Positions 33,822 through 45,789 are shown, counted from the first letter of the stretch. The stretch is DNA of 64,000 nucleotides from Tomocerus qinae (GCA_020055645.1 CM034546.1:48174001-48238000); one strand, 5' to 3'. The notes: generated from the letters alone by a model not told the origin. Program-made: numbers and translations.

Positions 33822-34176
33822 ATGAATCATTAATTCATCTTCTAAAAATTCATTTTCCCAATGACCATGCTGATGGTAGCTACACTTCTGAATTTAATCA
33901 CGTTAGAATGAATCATTAATTCATCTTTTGGACCGTACAAAGCTATTTGTGACGGCCAATGACCATTCAAATGGCTAGGAGAGAATTATCTCGCTCATCT
34001 GTGCAAAATACTGAAAGCTAGTCTTGACTTTGGATATATTCCGCTCTAAACTGCAAAGTTAATCTTAGAAAAGGTCCAGAGGGCTATTAGCTAACTTTTG
34101 GCGACCTATATCACTTATATCTACTTGTATGAAAATACGGCGTCTTATGCCAGTTATGCTTGAAAACAAATGAAAG

Positions 34177-36201
34177 ATGCAGGACAGTTTGCATATTTAC
34201 GTGGTATTTCCACTCATCTGCTTCATCAATATATTGCTCGCACTGAAGCTAAGAGTAATCAAATGGCTCGGTATTTTCCTAGATATCGAAGGAGCCTTCA
34301 GTCATGCCACTTTTAATACGATTCATTCGGCTCTGGAAAGAGAGAAAATAGATGTAACCATTATTCGTTGGATAGAACGAATGTTAAGGGATCGCACCGT
34401 CAATGTAACTGTTGGTACTGCTAATCAAAGCATAAATGTTGAACGAGGGTGCCCTCAAGGGGGGGTGCTGTCGTCATTATTATGGAATCTGGTCATTCAC
34501 GAACTACTGGAGAAGCTCTCCAACGTCAGTTCCATCTACAGACAAGCATATGCAGATGATCTTGGCCTTCTTCAGGTTGGCATAGATGAAGCTACAATGA
34601 GAGCTCTGGGACAAAGAGCCCTCAGTATCATCGAAAATTGGTGCAGTCAGCGGGATCTTTCTATCCACCCTGACAAAATTGAAATTATTATATTTCATAC
34701 ACGGCATAAAAAACCCAAAATGAAACCTCTTAGATTGAGAGGTAAAGACATTGCATTTGTCAATAATGTTCGGTATCTGGGTGTCCATTTGGATAGTGGA
34801 CTGACTTGGACTATCCACTGTAATATTAAAAGCGCTAAAGCAAAAGCAGCTCTTATGCAATGCAAAAGAGCTGTTGGCCAAACATGGGGCCTGTCCCCAA
34901 AAATCACATTGGGGCTTTACACGGCAGTAGTTAGACCGGCTTTATCATATGCAGCTTGTTCGTGGTTAACAGCTGTTCACAACAAATCCAGAATGACAGC
35001 TTTGGCCAGTGTTCAACGACTGGCTTGTCTTATGACTACTAGTGCTATGCATAGTTCTCCCTCTGCAGCATTAGAATGCATAGTAGGTATTGAACCTATA
35101 GAACTATTTCTTACTAAAACTGCTATCACAACAGCGCATCGACTGCGCTGTACTGGAAAATGGCTTCCCTGGCACGGGAGAGGGAGCCTTAAAAGATTAA
35201 CTCACGTTGATCTAATTACAAATATTCTGAAACGATTGCCTGAGTTAGAATTCCCTATGGATTCAATTCCCTTAACTGCCCTCATGGGTAAGAATTTTAC
35301 TGTTTTGGACACAGAAAAACCTGTCATCCTTCAACCTTCAAACCGAAGACTAGTCTGTTACACAGACGGGTCAAAAATTGAGAACGTAGCTGGATGTGCT
35401 GCAATAATTGGTAACATTGATAGGCACATCATGATACAACAATGTTTAGGACAATATCCTACTGTGTTCCAAGCAGAACTTGTAGCTATTCTTATGGTTA
35501 TTTTAAAAATCACTGATCTGAACTGGAGGGATGAGGTTATCATCTACAGTGATTCTCTAAGTACTTTAAAAGCTCTTGAGACGAACTACACAGACTCGGC
35601 CCTGATCCTTGAATGCTTCAGAGCCTTGCATATACTTTCCGAAATGGCATCTGTTACCCTTCAATGGGTTCCCAGTCACACTGGGATCATAGGAAACGAA
35701 GAGGCAGACTCACTTGCCAAAGAATCAACAAAAATGACAGTTTTTGGTCCTGAACCAATACTGCCTTTTTCTGCACAATGCGTTAAAACTGTCATCTCAA
35801 AACATTTTAATAAATTAAACATTCAAAATTGGAAAAGACGTACAGATTGTAAAACTACTAAATTATTTTTGCCTACACCTTCAGCTACCAAAAGTAAATA
35901 TTTCACAAGTTTGAGTAGAAGAACGCTCAGGGTCTTCACTCATTTAATTACTGGTTTCTCCTCCTTGGCCAAGCATCAGAATCAATTGGGGAATCATTCG
36001 TCTCCGCTATGCCCTCTGTGCGCATTAAGCGTCGAGACGTCGGTCCACCATGCAGCTGAATGCCCAGCTTTGAGCGAGTTGAGATTCAAACACCTGAGCA
36101 AGTTTCTCATTCATGTGGATGAGTTACCGGGGTTGCCCTTGTCGTCTTTGCTTTCATTTTGTATGTCTGCAGGACGAATGAGTGGCTTCTCCGAACAGTA
36201 A
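34177..36201 (+). pseudogene. LINE reverse transcriptase and RNase H part of ORF2
   Basis: A 674-residue frame. The RT keeps FLDIEGAFSHATF (first catalytic Asp), GCPQGGVLSSLLWNLV and YADDLG (catalytic Asp pair). The RNase H domain keeps YTDGSK, AELVAIL, IYSDSLSTL and PSHTGIIGNEEAD, the four acidic positions. A C-x2-C/H/C motif (CPLCAL to HHAAECP) closes the frame. The N-terminal RT motifs are missing, and the preceding 350 bases contain a small duplication around atgaatcattaattcatctt. The copy is not functional as read. Confidence 0.88.
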
Positions 36202-36845
36202 AGCTGTTCAGGGAGTAACTGCAAGTAAGTCCTCGCGGCTTGAGCGGTAGTGTGTCTTTGCTAATCAATAGTATTGATCATACTCTCCCACTAACACACA
36301 CACTCCCAAGACAAGATAAACCATGGTCTATAGGAAATTAGGCTATTTAAAATGGATTCTTGGTTACTTTCTTCTGGCATATCGAAAAATAATTTGTTAA
36401 CATTTGACTTAACTAGATTCAAAACTTCTTTTTGGACAAGCAGGTAGATAGAAGAATGTTCTGCGTAGTTGAAGGTTACTCTGAATGAAAAAATAGACGC
36501 ATATTGAAAATGAAAGAAATCCGTTAAACCATTTGCACTAACGTCAAATATAATGTCAGTTATACACACCACACGGTTCTGCAATTTCAAAAAGATAAAG
36601 AGGTGAAAATCCGGTATTATCCAATAAGATGAATTTTTGTATTGCGGTTTTGATTTTGTAATTGAGTACGGAATATCCAATTTTTGAAGTTGCATATTCA
36701 GGACTGATTCTTGAGCTTTGTCAACACCAGATTGATTGAATAACACATTAATATAGCATTCCTTTTCAAAATCTGCTACATCCTTTATTTCCCATCCTGA
36801 GGATAATCCAACAATTAGTACAATATAAACACAAAATGTAGCCAT

Positions 36846-37749
36846 AACTGTTGAACACTAGTAGTGAATCGTTTAGATAATTAAGTCTTGAAAAATGCAG
36901 TTCCTTTCCTCGGTGAGAAATGTTTTAGAGGTTAAACCAAATTTAATTATTTTATAACTATTGATTTAAAATCTATGGCTTCTTTTAAATACAACTAGAT
37001 ATTAAAATTTGTTAATGGTTTATCTTATTTAAAGTTATGTATTTTGAAGTAACTTTTTGTGTTATAAACAAAATGCTAATTGTTATATATCAGACTTCCT
37101 AAACTCGGGTTTCCTTTCCATAGAAATTTTTTGTGTGATTTTAAGATCTTTGTTCAACTGGATTGGATAACGGGATAACATTGACCAATTAGTTTGCAAA
37201 ATCAGCCATTAAACTGATAACTTTAATACTAAAATAGTCCAACGACCTGTTTTTCAGGGTATTCTTGGAAGTTTTCATGTTCCAACTTGCGTGATACTTG
37301 TGTTTACTTACACCGACATTCCTCGTATTATTCAGAAATGTCCTCGTAGAATAAAACACATTTTTACGATTGTAAACTTATCCAATTCCAATGCAACCAA
37401 ATTGTAAAACATTTTAACGCTTATTTGAAAAGTTGTTCAAATTGGGAGAATTTATTTCAATTTTTATTTCATGTTTTGAGAATTGGAACTGAATGTGTTA
37501 CATTAATAATTAAAATTACCAGTGTAAGGCCTTTAATTTAATTTTTGGCTTCAAATAATAAAATAATGACAAGTGGAAATACCCTGTTGTTTCTTAGATA
37601 TCAAACACCAACCATTTTGGCTCTTTAAAGAAGTGTATTTCTTGTAGAGTAAGCATAGATAAGGGAGAACTGGGAAACGTGGAATTGTATTGTTCACTTC
37701 CTATTCAAATTTTTGATTTATCGACCCATATTTATGCCTTTTACCATAC
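36846..37749. repeat. Left copy of the duplicated upstream flank
   Basis: This sequence upstream of the IR-like pseudogene matches 44446-45790 upstream of the intact copy, for example around cagacttcctaaactcgggtt and cgtgatacttg.gtttacttacaccgac. It should include the old promoter; no certain core elements were seen. Confidence 0.65.
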
Positions 37750-37960
37750 CTACCTACTTGACTGTCTATCAACTTCCGATTTGGGTTTGCTACTTGAGAC
37801 TTTCGGATTAATCTTCAGAATAGATTACCTGACCCGATGTCGTTCTACATTATTCAAAGTTAATTTCACATCCAGTATCTTCAGTTTGATTGCAACCCAA
37901 CTTACACTATTTATCCATACATAGACTCCAATTCCACCTTGTCCAATGACACCTGGGACA
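37750..37960 (+). repeat. Repeat R, inverted copy closing the left unit
   Basis: The plus-strand reading LLETFGLIFRID is related to LETVGRIFGIRCRD found on the minus strand of the other R copies. The copy is therefore in inverted orientation to the R at 27395-27770. The two bracket the left IR-like unit. Confidence 0.5.
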
Positions 37961-38029
37961 GGGCAGGTTGAATATAATTTTAGCCGTGCAAAATATTATG
38001 CAGAACTTGGTCCAATTAAGTTTCCTAAC

Positions 38030-38400
38030 GTCCGAAAGTCTCAAGTCTGCAAAATGGTTTAGTAAACCAATCCATAAGGTAGACAAGGGTAAGGAATAAA
38101 CTTGCTTTGCAATATTTCTGACAACTGTAAATAATTTTGTTATTGCTTTGCTAAATATTATTTTTATGAAGGGTTCCCTTTGATATTTTTTATTATAATT
38201 GTGGGACGGTTCGTCTACGAAATTATGAATATTAAATTTTATCTTAGGATAACTAAAGGTTAATACCTACAATATTAATAATTCGTGGCAGTTGCAGGTA
38301 GTACATGTCCTTGGGTTTGCGGTGTACTAGACTTCAAGATTCGGGGGGGGGGCTAACTAACTTACATAAAAAATTTACATTTTTTGACGAAAATAAATCA
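38030..38400 (-). repeat. Repeat R, truncated copy opening the right unit
   Basis: Only the end of R is kept (gtccgaaagtctcaagtctgcaaaatggttt), followed by the same flank as in the other units. A g-run (gggggggggg) near 38343 parallels the g-run near 27958. Confidence 0.55.
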
Positions 38401-38810
38401 AAATCGCAAAAAATCCTTTTTTCTGGGATTCCGTGAGGGGGAGGCCTTCAGCCCATAATCCCCGTCCTTGGTAGGCTTTAGTGATTTGTTGTGAATGGAA
38501 ATTCGGTGTATGTATCTGACTCAAATATACATGTGAAATAATGCATAGATTTCCAAGTAAACGTTTTATTTTTGGCTAAAAACGATTGGGTTTGTCCATA
38601 TTATGTCAGTTCACGCACGTAAATTGTGTTTGAAAGAAAAGTTAGAAAAATCCGAAATAAGTTGGCCGAAGGCCAAAGGTAGATTTAGCCGAAAGTAAGT
38701 TTGCCGAAGATTGAAGGTTTGTAGTTAGATTTTACAACATTTAGCACGTAGAAGAATTCTATATTATAATCACAATCTGAGATAAAGCAATAAACTTAAC
38801 TAGAGCCATG

Positions 38811-39034
38811 TCTCCTTGTACGTATGTCTGGCAGGGAGATTCTAAAAAGCAAAATGTGCATGTCCACCAGGGCCGCAGTCAGAAAAAGAGATGGGTCTTT
38901 GGGAGGGGTACGATGACGAAGTAAAAATGGACATCAATTTAGAGTTTTACGACAAAAAATTCTAAATTTTCATGGATTTCAGGAGGAGGACGCCTATATA
39001 GCTCCCCCCTTGTTTCGACTCTGATGTCCACTTA
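38811..39034. repeat. Right copy of the gcagggagat block
   Basis: Matches 28010-28240 (tgtatgtctggcagggagat, then caaaatgtgcatgtccaccag). It is interrupted at 39035 by the Helitron-like insertion, and the homology resumes at 40421. Confidence 0.7.
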
Positions 39035-39665
39035 TCTATCTAATAAAAACTTAAGGAAGAAGTTTGCATTTGGGTGATGTCCCTAAAATGAGCAATGCGC
39101 AAGTCCGTATATATGCTATGCTTTTTTAACATCAGGTTTCAAAATGCAACTTCTGTGCTAAGATCTGGTGATTATTTCAAAACTAACTACATCTTTGATT
39201 TTGATTGTGATTTGTGTTTGTAGATATTATGCATGTTTTTATTGCTTTTTGGGTATTGATTGATTGTTCATCTGTGAAGGTAAATATCTTTCTTAACTTA
39301 AAACTCGTCGACCTGGATTTTTTGCGAAACTTGCGAAACTGATTTTAAGCAACAGGACTACTCAGAAGTAGTTCCTCTTGAAAATGTGTACCAAAAAATA
39401 GATTTTGATATTAAATATCTCAGAAAGTATTGGGACTTTTTAATAAAACTTGGGAAGTATATTTGGGTAAATATGGATGACCCTTAATTTTAATATGAAT
39501 CAACTCCTTCTAGAGGGGAAGGAGATAGCCCCAGACGGGGCTTATGAGCCCCCAAAACATTTGACTGGTTCAAGATGTTTGAAATAACATTTTTACATAT
39601 CCTTAGACAGACTCAATGGATTTCAGCATTTTGAAAATTTATAGGCCTCGGAAAATTTAAAATTT

Positions 39666-39722
39666 ACACATGGTGCCTTAACAACACATGGTGCCTTAAC
39701 AACACATGGTGCCTTAACAACA
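39666..39722. repeat. Three tandem copies of an 18-bp unit
   Basis: The unit aacacatggtgccttaac is repeated three times without mismatch inside the Helitron-like insertion. Confidence 0.85.
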
Positions 39723-39844
39723 CAAATCGTGTGTATTTAACGGACGTTGTGCTGTGGGTTGGGGATTGAAATTTATAGCACAGTGAACTATCTATCTGAA
39801 TTATTACAATTTAATTCAGCCAAATGACATGAATCTAATTGTGT

Positions 39845-40160
39845 TCAGATTTTAATTGGGCAATATTTTTCTAATATTCCGTTGTTTTTAGCATAACGAA
39901 AATATGCCGTCGAAAAACTCTCGCAATCAGAGTTTAAGATATTGCTATCCGCAGTATGTTTACAAAATTTCTTGGAACAATGTTTTAACTCGTCGTGGGA
40001 CATTCCTAATGAAAAAAATATAATGGACCTAAAAATATGCTCTATGGTATTTTCTTGATGATAAATTTCTTTCAAGTTGAACATCATTTTCCCCTTCTTC
40101 AATAACTGCCTTTAGAGCAGTGGCATCGTCTATTATTTCCACAGTATATAACCGAATTGT
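39845..40160 (-). pseudogene. Possible captured gene fragment, family not recognised
   Basis: The minus strand reads VEIIDDATALKAVIEEGEND in one frame and then MSHDELKHCSKKFCKH to NNGILEKYCPIKI and a stop in a neighbouring frame, so one frameshift lies near 40075. Residue composition looks like real protein rather than a random AT-rich frame. It is probably a piece of host gene picked up by the Helitron-like element. No homolog was recognised. Confidence 0.35.
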
Positions 40161-41535
40161 TTAGCCACCTTATGAAAACTATATATCAATAACGAGTACT
40201 GAACTTTGGCACTACTTGCAGGCATTCTGGTCATACCGTATACAAAATACAATCACATGAAGGTTCGTTAAATGATTATGATTTTGTGGTAGATTGGGAG
40301 GCATATAATGGCTCTCAGACTAGACTGAGGGGGATACCTTTGGTCATAATTACATGATGCTAACTAAACGGTTTTAACTAAAGAGATGATGATGATACTA
40401 GCATCATCGGTTAAAACTAGTAGTAGAATATTACGTAAAGCAACGATAACTCCACTTTCTGGGTTATCATTTATCATTAACTACTAGGACTACTACACAA
40501 CAAAGAAGTGACCCATGCACATTGAATAATAGACAATTTATCATACTATATGCAATGGAAATTTCGCATTGCTGATACTTGGGACAAGAGTCTACATTAT
40601 ACTTTGATCTATTTGGTATTTTGAAGTAGACCTTAAAATACATTTAATTTCTCCTAGATTTCTTTGCGCCAGTTTACTCAAATGCAGTGTACTGGAGGCC
40701 ATATTAGCTAATTTTATAAAAATTTTAATTGAAATAAATTCAATAAACTCTGTAACTTTTATAACGTTTATAAGTAACAACACTCCTTAATCACCGAAAG
40801 CTATCACATTGCTTTCTCTTTGTTTCTATTATATAACTATCCACTATGCAGATTAAGTCAAGTCATGTATAAAAATGGGCATTACTTATTGTCGAAAATA
40901 CTGGCTTAGAAGGAAACAGTTAATGACTGGACTATTCACCTTCACATAATCCTATTTTAGACGGAAACTTAAAAGGCTGAAGATCCTCACGAAAATCCAA
41001 GAATTTTTTCTTAAATAACAAACATTTCGAGTGTTTGTTAGAACAAAGTCTTAATTATGTCATTTTTGACTCATTGCCGTCCGTCGAAAAATACCAAAAA
41101 TTTGCGCTTTATAAATGTTTGCCTTATGTGACCTCCTTTGTACTAAATTTCAGAATTGCTCACGAACATGCAATATACCTGTTCTATACAAAACCAACGA
41201 TATGACGACGTGCACCAACACAATTGGTTGAATAATAATATTATTATGAGAAGAAAGGACTCCCAACAAAATTTAATTCAAGTTTAGTTCAGCTTTATTA
41301 ACATGACATCATATGCCCTACAATTACTCGATATGAAATCAGTAATAAGTAATAAAAATTAAGCTACCACTGCTCTTCCCCAAAGTCACAAATGACAAGG
41401 TAAAATTTTTGCGAAATAGGAAAATACAATATTTATATTTAATACATTATGCGAAAATCATTTGGTTTAGATATCATTTTAAGTGTTTTGCACGATCGAA
41501 TGGCATTTTTATGGAGAACTTTGTACACCAATTTG

Positions 41536-41719
41536 CAGGGTTGCGGTATCCGGATAGGAAGGTGTGGACGAATTGGATAAAATGGTTTTTATCCACCGGA
41601 AGAAATTGATTTTATTCGGATGAAATTAATTGTATCTGGACAAAATGGTTGTGTTTAGTAGACGAAATGGTTTTATCCACTGGACAAAATCAATTTCATC
41701 CGGACAAAACGCAATCCTG
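41536..41719. mobile_element. hAT-like MITE, 184 bp, in the right unit
   Basis: Absent at the matching place in the left unit (near 29140). The ends cagggttgcg and (complement) caggattgcg form a terminal inverted repeat. The 8-bp flanks ccaatttg (41528-41535) and cccatttg (41720-41727) match at seven of eight positions. The interior is built of complementary tatcc/ggata motifs. Confidence 0.75.
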
Positions 41720-42099
41720 CCCATTTGGTTGGTAACATTGCTAACTACGCCAATGCTTTCTTTCTAAATTTTAAGATAAGTAGTGAGAATTTCCTTTGTA
41801 TTAATTAAAATCTGAAATAACCGATCCAGCCAACCAGTAATTATTGAAAGTGTTCAGGAATGAAATTCCTTTTAAATTAGCAAAAAGTGAAATCAAAGAA
41901 TATCATTATCAATTTAAGCGTAATTACCAATAATACTTCAATTATGGATGCAAAATAATAATAATATGTTTATAAAGCTCAATCAACAACGACTCTCGAC
42001 CTCTAAGATTTTTTTTTACTTTGATTGTGATATTATAAGAAATTATTTTTAAATGGTAAGAATTAAAATTCCTTAAGATATAATCTACCGTGCTAACGA

Positions 42100-44445
42100 T
42101 TACGAATTACTTAGTCCAGAAGTACGAGTAACAAAGATGAAGTTGTAAATTGAATGTATTCCGATGATGATTCTATATTTGGTAATTTTTATAATTTTCC
42201 AAATGTCATAAAGAAATCTCCATAAATTACTTTTTAGGGACACTGTAATTTCAGAAAGGAAAGCTAGTAAAGATATTAATAAAATAGACGCAGCAATTAC
42301 AAATATTGTAGCGATATTCGAATTATCAAATTTTAAAGGCCGAGGTGGATTTCTTAGCCAACATGTTCGACATCTTGTATAATTATATGATTTAAAATTC
42401 TCAAACCAGATATCAAAGAGCCCAGACTGACTCACAACAAATAAGTTTCGTCTTAGGCGAGGAGTGAGTAGAGGTATTTCTTCAGCACTGATTAACATAT
42501 AAAATGATACTGGAATAATCGAGTCTTCTTCCATTCCATGATATAAAGTTTTGAGAGGTTGAACTCCGCCACTCTCAGGATTCCAATGTGAATCATTAAG
42601 AAATCGATGCATAGTAGACTTTTCTAGAATCATTGCAGAGTTATTACATTGTGAAATCCACTCATAAGGAGTACTGTTAAAGGGATATCCAGGAGGGAAT
42701 TGAAGTGATTTGGCAATTTTAATTACAATTTCCGGGTGCGATATGTTAGGAGAAGTGGAGTAAAAGTGCCAACTATGATATGCACGTATCACTTTATATA
42801 CATTTACTGAATGCTTTATTAGGTTTTTCAAATTTCGATATACCAAATTATGGATTTCCAAAGCATCTTGGATTGTACTTTTGTTAAGTTCCTTAAAAAA
42901 GTGATCGTCAAGAACGACCCGTTTGTCGTAGTATATGACATATCCACGGAAAACTTTTAACAATACATCGTTTAATAAATCGAAAGGATCAAACTCATTT
43001 GTTTCAATTAAAGCACCAAAAGTAGAAATTTCAGACAAGTTTGCCAAATGTTCCATAGATTCAATTCGCTTGACGGGACGTGGCTCAACCAAATCTGTAG
43101 TGACGATTCCTTTGTAGGCATTTGTTAATACAACGAACATAAGTAGGAACGGGCCGATAACTAAAGTTATCCACGCTTTTTTATCAGCTTGAGGCGACAG
43201 AGAATAACTGACTTCCAAAATATACGCATAGAAGATAAGGAAGAACGGGTCGCTATTATCTCTTTTGTAAAATGATACCCCATGGAGAAAGATGATAACA
43301 ATAAAAACAGAAATGATTATGCCAATATAAGCATGAACTTGATAAGGTCGAATGTAGCCATAGAAAGAAAGACTTTCGTCTTCTAAAATAACACAAGAAA
43401 TAAAATTATATGAATCTTCGGTTGTTGCAATCATAAAGCTATAAGGATCTCCAGAGACATAAACATTGAGATTTGCCAGTTGGAAATCAATAGCTACCAC
43501 TACTTTATCGTTTCGCAAATCAAATTTGCCTTTGTTGTACATATACACTATTGTAGAATTTGGAAAATTATGAAATATAATTGAAGTAACTAAAACTGCA
43601 ATGCCCAGGCTTGGATTGAAATATGCGTCTGTGAAATAAGCATCACGAAGGGGTGGCCCACAATAGTCAGGAGGATTGTAATCTTTGTTTTCATCCCGTA
43701 TTAAAGGCAATACAGTTTTTGCAACTTTGCTGCTTGCAATAAAGTTTTCTATCGCCATTTTTCGCAGTTGCTTTCCGTAGCACTTTATTCCCGAACATAG
43801 AGGCACCATGTTATAAGCAAATATTTGCTTATTTATGTATTGTATGAAGTCAACTGGGCACAAAAAAAACACATCTTTATCTTTCCCTGACCAAGACAAG
43901 ATAAACCAGGGTCTATTGCCAATTAGGCTATTTAAAATGGATTCTTGCTTACTTTCTTCTGGCATATCGAAAAATAATTTGTTAACATTTGACTTCACTA
44001 AGTTCAAAACTTCTTTTTCGACAAGCATGTAGACAGAAGAATGTTCTGCATAGTTGAACCAATCATAAGCCCACCGTTCATCATCATCATTCTCTTCAAT
44101 TGAAAAATACCCACTGATATAATGAAAATAATAAAAATCTGTTAAAGCATTCTCACTAACGTCAAATACTATATTACTTATACACACCACACGGTTCTGC
44201 AATTTCAAGCTTTCAAGCTCAATGTCCGAATAATTCGTATAATTATGTTGTGGTTGTGTTATTGAGTATGGAATATCCATTTTTTGAAGTTGCTTATTCA
44301 GGACAGTCTCTTGAGCCTGGTCGAGTTCAGATTGGTCGAATAAAACATTAATGTAACATTCCTTATCAAAATTTGCTACATCTTTTATTTCCCACCCTGA
44401 GGATGCTCCAACAATTAGTGCTATATAAACACAAAATGGTGCCAT
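42100..44445 (-). CDS. IR-like ligand-gated channel, single exon, 781 aa
   Basis: The intact member of the duplicated pair. It has a signal peptide (1-17), a long N-terminal extracellular region, a first membrane segment (about 371-393), a pore-like hydrophobic stretch (about 401-417), and a second membrane segment (about 424-442) passing into LTNAYKGIVTTDLVEP, where IRs and iGluRs have their conserved gate helix. A large S2-like loop follows, then the last membrane segment (about 711-732) and a basic cytoplasmic tail. Several N-x-S/T sites lie in the extracellular parts. It is much longer than and distinct from the 669-aa type at 14074, so two IR-like subfamilies are present. A chemosensory role is inferred from the family. 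Confidence 0.8.
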   Translation of the reverse strand: MAPFCVYIALIVGASSGWEIKDVANFDKECYINVLFDQSELDQAQETVLNKQLQKMDIPYSITQPQHNYTNYSDIELESLKLQNRVVCISNIVFDVSENALTDFYYFHYISGYFSIEENDDDERWAYDWFNYAEHSSVYMLVEKEVLNLVKSNVNKLFFDMPEESKQESILNSLIGNRPWFILSWSGKDKDVFFLCPVDFIQYINKQIFAYNMVPLCSGIKCYGKQLRKMAIENFIASSKVAKTVLPLIRDENKDYNPPDYCGPPLRDAYFTDAYFNPSLGIAVLVTSIIFHNFPNSTIVYMYNKGKFDLRNDKVVVAIDFQLANLNVYVSGDPYSFMIATTEDSYNFISCVILEDESLSFYGYIRPYQVHAYIGIIISVFIVIIFLHGVSFYKRDNSDPFFLIFYAYILEVSYSLSPQADKKAWITLVIGPFLLMFVVLTNAYKGIVTTDLVEPRPVKRIESMEHLANLSEISTFGALIETNEFDPFDLLNDVLLKVFRGYVIYYDKRVVLDDHFFKELNKSTIQDALEIHNLVYRNLKNLIKHSVNVYKVIRAYHSWHFYSTSPNISHPEIVIKIAKSLQFPPGYPFNSTPYEWISQCNNSAMILEKSTMHRFLNDSHWNPESGGVQPLKTLYHGMEEDSIIPVSFYMLISAEEIPLLTPRLRRNLFVVSQSGLFDIWFENFKSYNYTRCRTCWLRNPPRPLKFDNSNIATIFVIAASILLISLLAFLSEITVSLKSNLWRFLYDIWKIIKITKYRIIIGIHSIYNFIFVTRTSGLSNS

Positions 44446-45789
44446 ATTTGTTGACCACTAGTGAATCGTTTATAATTATGTCTCGTAAAACGCAGTTTCT
44501 TTATTCAGTGCTCAGTCAGAAGTGATTGGCCAATTAATCCTAATTTAAACATTTTATAACTATTGATTTACATTTTGGGATTTGTTTTAAAGATAACTTG
44601 ATATTGTTTTGTTAATGATTTATCTTATATAAGCTTATTTTATATTTTGAAGTAACTTTTAGGGTTATGAACGTAATATTGATAGTTATATATCAGACTT
44701 CCTAAACTCGGGTTTGTTTTCCATATAAACTTTTAGTGTGATTTTAAGACCTTTGTTGTAACTGAAATGGAGAAAGGAATAACATTGATCAATTAGTTAG
44801 CGAAATCATCTTTTAGACTGATACTAAAATCTAGTCCAACGACCTGTTCTCAAATTTATTCTTGGAAGTTTTTATGTTCTAACTTGCGTGATACTTGAGT
44901 TTACTTACACCGACATTCCTCGTATTATTCGGAATCAAAACAGGGTTTCAAAAATGTCTTCGTAGAGTAAACCAGATTATTACGATTTAAACTAACCCAT
45001 TTCCAATGTAACCAAATTGTACAAAAAGTTTAACGTTTATTTGTAAAGTTGTTTAAATTGGGAGAGAATTTATTTCTATTTGTATTTCATGTTTTGAGAA
45101 TGGAAGCAGAATGTGTCACATTAATAGTAATTAAAATTACCGGTGTAAGGCAAATGTGCAGTAGGCCCATGTCCATAAGAGTTGATATTAACATAATAGG
45201 TACTTTGCGTTTCTAGGTAAATTACCATAAAATTGAACATTAACCTTAAATTTTAAGGTCCAAATCTGCTTAAGACCACGTGGTATAATTTTGCGAATTT
45301 TAAAATTTAAGGTAAAAAATTAGACACTAAATGTGACACTAAATTTTGATTTTAGTGTCCGAATTAGTGTCCGACACTATTTTGAAACTTAAGGTTTTAA
45401 GGTTTTTTTCTCTTGACACTAAAACGCAAACTACCTAATATCAGAATTACTGTAAATTTATATTTATAATTAATTACAACTTCATTTAATTGTAAATGCT
45501 AAAATCACAATTTCTGCAGAAGATGTTATAAATATAACGCACCCTTTAATTTAATTTTAGGCTTCAAATAACAATGTACTGACAAAGTGGAAATATGCCT
45601 GTATTTTCTCCGATATCAAATACCGACCATTTTGGCCGTTTAAAGAAAGGGATTGGTATTTCTTGTAGAGTAAGCAGAGATAATGGAGTGGGAAACGGGG
45701 AATTGAATTGTTCACTTCCTATTGACATTATTGGTTTATCTAACTATACTTATGTCTTACCTTTACCTACCTGCTTTACTACCTAACAA
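44446..45789. repeat. Right copy of the duplicated upstream flank
   Basis: Matches 36846-37749, with about 390 extra bases at roughly 45151-45542. It holds the promoter of the intact IR-like gene. A tataaa lies near 44468, but only about 30 bases before the ATG. Confidence 0.6.
45197..45437. mobile_element. Small terminal-inverted-repeat element
   Basis: Ends taggtactttgcgttt and (complement) taggtagtttgcgttt differ at one position. The interior repeats gtgtccgaattagtgtccgacac-like motifs. It lies in the part of the flank absent from the left unit. If the outer TA is counted as target duplication it would be Tc1/mariner-like; this is unsure. Confidence 0.55.

Larger units (their letters stand above)
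31965..36303 (+). mobile_element. LINE retrotransposon (I/LOA/R1-type with RNase H), defective, 4.3 kb
   Basis: The element is inserted in the IR-like pseudogene and flanked by an 11-bp target duplication tcccaagacaa (31954-31964 and 36304-36314). Going 5' to 3' on the plus strand it carries an uncertain first ORF, an endonuclease ORF, a scrambled stretch (33822-34176) and a reverse transcriptase plus RNase H ORF. The 3' end closes in a short ac-repeat (ctaacacacacac) rather than poly(A). The order endonuclease, RT, RNase H, zinc-knuckle-like motif fits the I/LOA/R1 group. The intact paralog lacks it. Confidence 0.9.
29515..36845 (-). pseudogene. IR-like channel pseudogene, split by two insertions
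   Basis: A paralog of the intact 781-aa gene at 42100-44445. The N-terminal part is at 36845-36315, the middle at about 31964-31178 and the C-terminal part at 30413-29515. A LINE interrupts it after the codons for RPWFILSW, and a TTAA-flanked element interrupts it within the helix GPFLLMFVVL/TNAYKG. Relative to the intact copy, 112 bp (42386-42497 there) are missing near 29797, between matching tataa motifs. That deletion shifts the frame, and the annotated short frame ends EHVG soon after. Other changes are mostly substitutions, so inactivation was probably recent. The product would have been a ligand-gated-channel-like receptor with signal peptide and three membrane segments. Confidence 0.85.
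39035..40420. mobile_element. Helitron-like insertion carrying a possible gene fragment, 1.39 kb
   Basis: The left copy of this region is continuous where the right copy has 1386 extra bases. The insert begins with TC (tctatctaataaaaac) after an A and ends with CTAG before a T. A hairpin gatgat-actagc-atcatc (40391-40408) lies 12 bases before the end. TC start, CTRR end, 3' hairpin and insertion between A and T are the Helitron signature, with no target duplication. Inside are three tandem 18-bp repeats (39666-39720) and a coding-like fragment. No Rep/helicase is present. Confidence 0.75.

Noticed and set aside
36291..36845. The 184-residue frame as a separate small secreted protein.
   Set aside because: It is the N-terminus of the IR-like pseudogene cut by the LINE; the last residues (CVC) are read from the LINE end.
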